Source of the DNA: Prevotella sp.
GTDB lineage: Bacteria > Bacteroidota > Bacteroidia > Bacteroidales > Bacteroidaceae
DNA length: 64,000 nucleotides
Direction: 5' to 3'
Assembly: GCA_017474925.1 (NCBI GenBank)
Contig: JAFVGN010000031.1
Coordinates: forward strand, 1 to 64,000
How positions within the stretch are numbered: position 1 is the first letter of the stretch; every line of letters starts with the position of its first letter. Shown in pieces: positions 55,881 to 61,891 of the stretch. The notes under the pieces were generated by a model. The model searched no databases, was not told the DNA's origin, and saw only the letters and a list, made by a program, of their open reading frames with translations. The position numbers were made by a program, and so were the translations under genes.

Positions 55881-58252
55881 GACATTGTATTCTTTCACTC
55901 CTGATGATGGTTGCAGCCATAACAGGCGTCTATGCAGACGACTACCGAGGCCAGCATGTCAGCCTCACTCGTGCTAATGGCGACAGCCTGCAATACGATC
56001 TCTACCTCCATAAGTCAATGGTTCCACAGGTCGAGGACGGTAAAGTGGTATGGACCTTCAATTACGAGAAAGCCGACTATGGCTTTGCCGACGAATACCT
56101 GGGTATCAAACAGTTTTCCCATAAGATGGATGACCTGAAATCCATCGACTTCTATACCCCCGAACAGTCGCTGGCCCGCGCCCGCCAGGCACTTGTAGAC
56201 TTCTACAAGGCCACCGACGGCGACCATTGGAAAATCAACACCAACTGGTGCTCCGACAAGCCCATCGACGAGTGGTATGGCGTGACAACAGGCTACTACG
56301 AACCAAAATTCCCCTATGTCTTTGGGTTAAGGCTGACAGACGGCAACGACCTGCAAGGTGCGTTCCCCGACGGTAAGCTCTTTGCCCGTATGGGCCCCAT
56401 CGTCGCCATTTCCCTTTGGAACAACAAGCTGACTGGCGAGATCTCCGAGAATATGTATCTCAACTACGCATTGGACCGCCTGTATGTTGGAAACAACCAG
56501 TTGACAGGCTCCATACCTGGGACGTTTATTGCCAACCCGCTGTTCATGGGCCTTGAGTTGAACGGAAACAATTTGACAGGTCCTATTCCCGCCAGTATTG
56601 CCAAACTGATGGACTATCAAAGCACTCCGAGAGTGGACATCTCTGGCAACGACCTCAGCGGCGAGGTGCCCCAGGAAATCGTCAACCACCCGATGTTCCA
56701 CCTGAGATGGCAGAAGATTCTGCCCCAGAGCGGACACCTGACGCTGCCCGACATACCCGCCTACAAAATCGATGTCAATGACTTTAACGGCAACCAGTAT
56801 GCCACAACCGACATCTACAAGAACAACCAGTACACCCTCATCTACAACTACTCGTCAGCCAGAGGCGACTTCTCCGACAAGCTGGCCAAGGCTTACGAGC
56901 AGTACAAGAGCAAGGGCTTTGAGGTTATGGGTATGTGTCCCGGCGACGCAGAGACAATCCAAAACTACCTGCACGAAAAGGGCATCACGTGGCTTAACAT
57001 CGAGCCCGAATCATTCAGGAAATACGTGGGCAACTACTTTCTCTACCTCAACCTCATTCATCTGGTGGACAACAAAGGAAACATCGTGTTCACCAGCCTG
57101 ATGGATGAAAACGGCAAGATGGAGAATACGGGCCCTGGCGGCAGCACGCGCGACCAGAAAGTGTTCGACGTGCTGGCAGACAAGTTCGGAAAGGTTGATT
57201 TCACACCCTACACTTCAACCGACTTTTCACGCGACGGAGAGGTGCTGACCCTTCAGCAGGCTACGGTGGGCAAGGGCATCGACATCATCTTCCTGGGTAA
57301 TGCCTATGTAGACAAAGACATGGAGCCCGGCGGCAAGTACGAGCAGGTGATGAACCAAGCCATGGAGAAGTTCTTCTCGCTGGAGCCTTTCACCTCGCTG
57401 CGCAATCGCTTCAACGTCTATGCCGTCAAGGCTGTATCGCCCAATGCCGAGCTCTACGACGGCACGACACAGGCTATCAAGTCGATGGAGGATATCGACA
57501 AATACGCTGCCAAGGTGACTACCCTCATCCCCAACCGCCCCAAGCGTATTAACGTCATCTACAACTCCTATAACGCAGGACGTAGCGTCACCTATATGTT
57601 AGACGACAACTCCTACGTCGCTTTCATGCTCACCGGTGTTAACGATGTACTCAACCACGAGGCTGGTGGACACGGTATAGGACGCCTGTTGGATGAATAC
57701 GTTGAGGGCACCGAAATCTCCATACCTACGGCAGACGAGAAAACATATATAGAGAACCAGTGGACGACGTTCGGTCGCGGTGCCAACATCGACCTCCATG
57801 CTGACGTCACACAGACACGCTGGGCCCGACTGGCTACCGACGCCCGCTACGCTGCCGAACAACTCGGTGCCTACGAGGGTAGCGGAACTTACTCCAATGA
57901 AGTCTACCGTCCTACTTGGAATAGCATGATGCGCTACAATGATATCCCCTTCAACGCACCATCCCGCGAAGCAATCTACAAGTACGTCATGCAGGAGAGC
58001 GAAGGTCCTGACTGGCAGTATGACTACGAGACCTTCGTCACTTTCGACGAGAAAGGCCGCGAACAGTTCGCTGACGCCTTGAACAAACAAAATGCATCAG
58101 CCCGTAGAGCAGTCGACACCACCCAGCAGGACGATGCCCAGCAAAACGACCTGCTGCGTCCGCTGCCCCCCCGCATTATCAACGGCACCTGGCACGACGC
58201 CCTTAGCAACCCCGCTAATACATTCCAGTTGAGAGAGCTCTACAACAGATAA
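55877..58252 (+). CDS. Secreted M64-type metallopeptidase with LRR and thioredoxin-like domains
   Basis: A 791-residue secreted mosaic protein. Signal peptide 1-20; beta-rich module about 22-95; plant-type leucine-rich repeats about 100-270 (NNKLTGEISENMYLNYALDRL, NNQLTGSIP, GNNLTGPIP, GNDLSGEVP); a thioredoxin-like domain about 310-440 that lacks CxxC; then an M64 (IgA-peptidase-like) domain about 455-740. The zinc motif reads NHEAGGHGIGRLLDEY, that is H-E-x-x-x-H with one residue more than the usual HExxH. A Gln/Asp-rich tail follows. The substrate is unknown. Followed by a clear terminator. Confidence 0.88.
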   Translation: MRHCILSLLMMVAAITGVYADDYRGQHVSLTRANGDSLQYDLYLHKSMVPQVEDGKVVWTFNYEKADYGFADEYLGIKQFSHKMDDLKSIDFYTPEQSLARARQALVDFYKATDGDHWKINTNWCSDKPIDEWYGVTTGYYEPKFPYVFGLRLTDGNDLQGAFPDGKLFARMGPIVAISLWNNKLTGEISENMYLNYALDRLYVGNNQLTGSIPGTFIANPLFMGLELNGNNLTGPIPASIAKLMDYQSTPRVDISGNDLSGEVPQEIVNHPMFHLRWQKILPQSGHLTLPDIPAYKIDVNDFNGNQYATTDIYKNNQYTLIYNYSSARGDFSDKLAKAYEQYKSKGFEVMGMCPGDAETIQNYLHEKGITWLNIEPESFRKYVGNYFLYLNLIHLVDNKGNIVFTSLMDENGKMENTGPGGSTRDQKVFDVLADKFGKVDFTPYTSTDFSRDGEVLTLQQATVGKGIDIIFLGNAYVDKDMEPGGKYEQVMNQAMEKFFSLEPFTSLRNRFNVYAVKAVSPNAELYDGTTQAIKSMEDIDKYAAKVTTLIPNRPKRINVIYNSYNAGRSVTYMLDDNSYVAFMLTGVNDVLNHEAGGHGIGRLLDEYVEGTEISIPTADEKTYIENQWTTFGRGANIDLHADVTQTRWARLATDARYAAEQLGAYEGSGTYSNEVYRPTWNSMMRYNDIPFNAPSREAIYKYVMQESEGPDWQYDYETFVTFDEKGREQFADALNKQNASARRAVDTTQQDDAQQNDLLRPLPPRIINGTWHDALSNPANTFQLRELYNR

Positions 58253-58283
58253 TCTCCCTCCACTTCATTCCTACCATCATCAA

Positions 58284-58314
58284 GCGGCACCTTCGCATGG
58301 AGGTGCCGCTTTTT
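58284..58314 (+). terminator. Rho-independent terminator of the M64 operon
   Basis: GCGGCACCT (58,284-58,292) and AGGTGCCGC (58,301-58,309) form a 9-bp GC-rich stem with an 8-base loop followed by five T. It begins 31 bases after the M64 stop codon. Confidence 0.92.
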
Positions 58315-58348
58315 GCATCGAACTACAAAAAGAAAAAAATATCTCACA

Positions 58349-58386
58349 AATAACCAACCCTTCTTACGCGATAAGGGTTGGTTATT
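58349..58386. repeat. 14-bp perfect inverted repeat (hairpin 1)
   Basis: AATAACCAACCCTT (58,349-58,362) pairs with AAGGGTTGGTTATT (58,373-58,386) across a 10-base loop. No T run follows, so it is not a simple terminator. It opens the structured non-coding block 58.35-58.94 kb. Confidence 0.85.
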
Positions 58387-58413
58387 GGGAAATAATGCAG
58401 GGTTATTGAAAAA

Positions 58414-58476
58414 TACTCCGAGCGCAATTTCGATTACTCCGAAAGAAATTTTCATTACTCCGAAAGTAATCGCTCA
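58414..58476. repeat. 21-bp period array A (three units)
   Basis: TACTCCGA recurs at 58,414, 58,435 and 58,456, each followed by a degenerate rest of the 21-base unit (AAGAAATTTTCAT in unit 2). The period equals two helical turns, so the units face the same side of DNA. Confidence 0.75.
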
Positions 58477-58509
58477 CGGTGCGTAGTCCAAGACCTGAGA
58501 CAAATCGTA

Positions 58510-58552
58510 TCCAATAAGAAAAAAGATATCTCACGGATAAGTGCTTATTGGA
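58510..58552. repeat. Inverted repeat (hairpin 2)
   Basis: TCCAATAAG (58,510-58,518) and CTTATTGGA (58,544-58,552), 9 bp perfect, 25-base loop. The loop contains ATATCTCACGGATAA, a near copy of ATATCTCACAAATAA ahead of hairpin 1. Confidence 0.65.
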
Positions 58553-58643
58553 ATGTACCCCCATCCCTCCCGTCAGATAGTCGAAAGCCCTTTAAATCAA
58601 GGGATTCTTCGATTTTCATCACTCCCGTCATCTCTCCCGTCTT

Positions 58644-58721
58644 CCCTCCCATAACACTCCCGTCCGCTCCCGCATGTGGTGACAGGAGGGATTTTGGTGG
58701 TTTGTGAGTGTTATGGGAGGG
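58644..58721. repeat. 16-bp perfect inverted repeat (hairpin 3)
   Basis: CCCTCCCATAACACTC (58,644-58,659) and GAGTGTTATGGGAGGG (58,706-58,721) with a 46-base loop. CTCCCGTC-like words occur several times on its left side and GGGAGGG words on its right, so alternative pairings exist. Confidence 0.82.
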
Positions 58722-58741
58722 TTATGGGAGGGTTTGAAAAA

Positions 58742-58799
58742 ATCCCTCCCGTCCTGAAACCCTTGTAAAAAAGGCGTTTCCGAGGATGACGGGAGGGAT
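58742..58799. repeat. Long imperfect hairpin (hairpin 4)
   Basis: The outer arms ATCCCTCCCGTC (58,742-58,753) and GACGGGAGGGAT (58,788-58,799) are perfect 12-mers. The interior continues to pair imperfectly (GAAACCCTT with AAGGCGTTTC), giving a stem of about 20-25 bp. Confidence 0.82.
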
Positions 58800-58872
58800 G
58801 GGAGGTATTTGCGATGTGTCTTACGGGGACAGATCAGAGAGTCTCCTTCTAGACACAATCTGTTTTAGGTCG

Positions 58873-58940
58873 TGAAACATATATTCCAAGGCCTGAAATA
58901 TATATTCCAAGGCCTGAAATATATATTCCAAGGCCTGAAA
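58873..58940. repeat. 21-bp period array B (three units plus a partial)
   Basis: Three almost identical 21-base units start at 58,873, 58,894 and 58,915. Each begins TGAAA, has ATATATTCC in the middle and ends AAGGCC; they differ at one C/T position. A fourth partial copy starts at 58,936. The array ends 53 bases before the next promoter. Confidence 0.92.
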
Positions 58941-58992
58941 CATAATCTTGCTCTTTATTTTTGGCTGAATTGCGTTAATTCTCCAAAATCCA

Positions 58993-59023
58993 TTGATTTT
59001 TACAAACTTATTTACTATCTTTG
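58993..59023 (+). promoter_or_regulatory. Promoter of the Cache-SpoIIE operon
   Basis: TTG at 58,993-58,995, a 20-base spacer and TATCTTTG at 59,016-59,023. Leader about 30 bases. Confidence 0.7.
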
Positions 59024-59056
59024 CAACCGAGAAAAGACAACTAAGGAATAAATTCT

Positions 59057-59941
59057 ATGAGTTCAAATACCAATCAAAAAAAATGGCTATGGCCGGTGGT
59101 TTTTGGCGCGCTGGCGGCGGTAGTGCTGCTGGCGGTGGCGCTTAACTACGCGGTTCGGGCGGAGCGCAACGTACGCTACGTCGGCATGATGAACGTGGTG
59201 GCGGAGAAATTGTCGAAGACCTTCAGGGGCGTGGAGATGAACGCGGAAAACGTGTTCGACGAGGTGGCCAAGCACATGGAGTCGCCGAAGGCTGTCGTCG
59301 AGGCCCTCGGCAGTAAGACTAGTCTGAACCCTGACGTCATCGGTTACTTTGCGGCTTTCGTGCCCAACTACTTTCCGCAGGAGGGCCAGTGGTTCCAGCC
59401 CTACGTGCATCAGGGTGACTCGACGGAGTTCGTGCTGACTTTCGTGGGCTCGGCGCGTCACGACTATACCACGTCAACGTGGTACGTGCAAGGCGTAAAG
59501 GAGAAGGAGAGTTTCTGGTCGGAGCCGTATTATTATGAGGATGACCTGAATGTGGCCAGCGGCTATTACATGACGTTTGCCACACCCATTTTCGACGCGC
59601 AGGGCCGCTTGGCATGCGTCTGCGGAGCCGACATGACGCAGGAGTGGATGATAGAACAGTTGCGGCAGATAGAGGACGAGGTAAGAAACGACGAGCTGCT
59701 GAATAACTATCGGTTGTCTGGGAACGACGATTTCTTCATCGTCATCCTGAACGACGATGGCACAAGCTTCGCCCACCCCGACGGAGACATTGTTACCATA
59801 AGCGACGAGGCATTCGTTGCCAGCCTGAAGAAGCATCATCGCGGCGTGGCCGAACTGGAGGTGAACGGTGTGCCGTCGTATGTCTATTACACCCCACTGA
59901 GCCGCACCCACTGGTCGGTGGCTATCGTTGTAGAGAAATGA
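59057..59941 (+). CDS. Membrane-anchored Cache (PDC) sensor protein
   Basis: A 294-residue protein made of one N-terminal membrane segment (WLWPVVFGALAAVVLLAVALNYAV) and a periplasmic PDC/Cache-like domain (elements: WFQPYVHQGDSTEFVLTF, SFWSEPYYYEDDLNVASGYYMTFATPIFDAQGRLACVCGADMT and SVAIVVEK at the end). No cytosolic output domain exists, and the protein stops where a second membrane helix would be expected. The next gene, overlapping by ATGA, encodes the phosphatase that could be its effector. GC content is high compared with the middle of the window. Confidence 0.85.
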   Translation: MSSNTNQKKWLWPVVFGALAAVVLLAVALNYAVRAERNVRYVGMMNVVAEKLSKTFRGVEMNAENVFDEVAKHMESPKAVVEALGSKTSLNPDVIGYFAAFVPNYFPQEGQWFQPYVHQGDSTEFVLTFVGSARHDYTTSTWYVQGVKEKESFWSEPYYYEDDLNVASGYYMTFATPIFDAQGRLACVCGADMTQEWMIEQLRQIEDEVRNDELLNNYRLSGNDDFFIVILNDDGTSFAHPDGDIVTISDEAFVASLKKHHRGVAELEVNGVPSYVYYTPLSRTHWSVAIVVEK

Positions 59942-61881
59942 AGGGAAACGTATTCATCACACTGGCGGGGCTCTACGTGACACTCAGGAGACTCTACGTG
60001 ACCGCGCTGACGGCCGTCGTGGCGACGCTGGCTGCGGTGGCGCAGACATCGGGTGCTGGTGGCAATGACCGCATCGCACAGCTGGAGAAGGAGATGTACC
60101 GCTACTACAGTTCGAACGCGATTGACAGTTTCATGCTCATCACCGACCAGCTGATAGAGGCGTGCCGTGAGGCTGGACCCAGTCAGGAGCGGCTGTTCTA
60201 CAAGGCGTGGTCGAACCAGGCCATCTATAGTTTCAACAGAGTGAACCGCACGCGCGGTCTGGAGCTGGCCCACCAGATTCATGACTACGCCTACCAGCAT
60301 GACAGTAAGTTCGGACTTTACACGTCCACGTACGCTTTGGCCACTATGTCGTCGAGCCTGCGCCACTTTGCACAGGCTGAACACGAGTTCACTGAGGCTA
60401 TCAACTACCAGCACCGCTTCTTCCCCGATGAGAGCGCCGCCGCCCCTTACCTCGGGATGGCGAAAATCTACGTCAATATGGAGAAGCCCGAGAAGGTGCT
60501 CGACTGCGCACACAAGGCATTGGCAGAGCCCAATGTCATCATGCAGCACAAGCTGAGTGCGTGGACCTATATCTGCATCGCATACTACGATGACCAGTAC
60601 AGCCGCGACGACTTCAACCGCGCCTATACCGAGCGAGAGAATCTGAAGCGCGAAAACGGTCACGACGACAATTTCGGCCCCATTGTTAACTTCTACCACG
60701 CCATGAAAAACGGCCGCTATGCCGAGGCCCTTGACATCGCCACCAACATCCAGGGCGGCGTAGACCGCTTGGGGTTAATAGCCGAAGCCTATGCCAGCCT
60801 CGGTGACTACCGGCAGGCCTATCTCTACAGGATGCGCCACATGGAATATCGCGACTCTATCAGCACTGCCGATGTGCAGCAGATGTCCTACGAGTATGCC
60901 ACACAGATTGACGTGACACGGGCTGAAAACGAGGCTAAAGACCTGCGCCTCTCCAACCTGGACCTACAGATACAGGCCGCCGTGGCCATCATCCTCATCA
61001 CCATTGCCTTCTTCGCCTTCTACTACTTCCGCCGCCGCAAGCAGATGCAGGAGCTTCGCCACGCCTACAACCAACTGGCCGACACAACCACCGCTAAGGA
61101 ACGCATCGACAGCGAACTACGCATCGCACGCGACATCCAGATGTCGATGGTGCCCAGCACCTTCCCCGCATTCCCCGACCGTCGCGACATCGACCTTCAT
61201 GCCGCTGTCGTTCCCGCCAAAGAGGTGGGCGGCGACCTCTACGATTTCTTCCTTCAGGACAACCGCCTCTTCTTCTGTGTGGGTGATGTCAGTGGCAAGG
61301 GCATCCCCGCTTCTCTCACCATGGCCGTCGCCGTCAACCTGTTTCGTACCGTCGCCAAGGAGGGCTTCCCCCCTGAGGTCATCGCCACCAAGCTGAACGA
61401 CACAATGTCAGCCAATAACGAGAACGCCGTCTTTGTCACTATGTTCATCGGCATCATCGATCTCAAGACCGGCAACCTCGACTACTGCAACTGCGGCCAT
61501 AACTCACCCGTCTATGGCGAGCGACGCATGCTCACCTCACAGACCGTTTTCCGCTTCCTCGACGTCGAGTCCAATGTTGCCATCGGACTCTGGCCCAACT
61601 ACACCTTCGTTGGAGGCCACATCGACGACATCCGCGGCAACACGCTTTTCGTCTATACCGACGGCGTCAACGAGGCCGAGAACCGCATGCAGGAACAGTT
61701 CGGTGAGAAGCGTATGCTCCGCGTGCTCCGCGAGTCCACACAGCCTTTCGGAGAGCGCACACCCAAGACCCGCTCCCACTTCCTCATAGACGAAATGAAA
61801 TGTGCCCTCGACGCTTTTGTCGATGGCGCTGAACAGAGTGACGACCTTACCATGCTCTGCGTCAGCATAAAAAAGAATTGA
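59938..61881 (+). CDS. TPR-containing SpoIIE-type serine phosphatase
   Basis: A 647-residue protein. N-terminal signal/anchor (residues about 1-45), TPR-like helices (about 50-320), one membrane helix near 345-365 (AAVAIILITIAFFAFYYFRRRK), a short coiled coil, then a PP2C/SpoIIE phosphatase domain from about residue 410. The metal-binding Asp residues are in VGGDLYDFF, CVGDVSGKGIPASL and the final DDLTML. It should dephosphorylate a Ser/Thr-phosphorylated partner such as an anti-sigma antagonist, which I do not see nearby. Translation is coupled to the Cache protein by ATGA overlap. Confidence 0.91.
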   Translation: MKGNVFITLAGLYVTLRRLYVTALTAVVATLAAVAQTSGAGGNDRIAQLEKEMYRYYSSNAIDSFMLITDQLIEACREAGPSQERLFYKAWSNQAIYSFNRVNRTRGLELAHQIHDYAYQHDSKFGLYTSTYALATMSSSLRHFAQAEHEFTEAINYQHRFFPDESAAAPYLGMAKIYVNMEKPEKVLDCAHKALAEPNVIMQHKLSAWTYICIAYYDDQYSRDDFNRAYTERENLKRENGHDDNFGPIVNFYHAMKNGRYAEALDIATNIQGGVDRLGLIAEAYASLGDYRQAYLYRMRHMEYRDSISTADVQQMSYEYATQIDVTRAENEAKDLRLSNLDLQIQAAVAIILITIAFFAFYYFRRRKQMQELRHAYNQLADTTTAKERIDSELRIARDIQMSMVPSTFPAFPDRRDIDLHAAVVPAKEVGGDLYDFFLQDNRLFFCVGDVSGKGIPASLTMAVAVNLFRTVAKEGFPPEVIATKLNDTMSANNENAVFVTMFIGIIDLKTGNLDYCNCGHNSPVYGERRMLTSQTVFRFLDVESNVAIGLWPNYTFVGGHIDDIRGNTLFVYTDGVNEAENRMQEQFGEKRMLRVLRESTQPFGERTPKTRSHFLIDEMKCALDAFVDGAEQSDDLTMLCVSIKKN

Positions 61882-61891
61882 GAGCTATAAA

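Noticed and set aside
58240..58455. 71-codon minus-strand frame over the M64 terminator
   Set aside because: It would cross the terminator hairpin and hairpin 1; no coding features.
58628..58858. 76-codon minus-strand frame in the hairpin block
   Set aside because: It simply reads through inverted repeats 3 and 4, with Pro/Ser/Arg-rich low-complexity translation and no start signal. It could be a remnant but nothing supports it.
58414..58940. CRISPR array
   Set aside because: The 21-bp units are directly tandem without unique spacers, and no cas genes are present.
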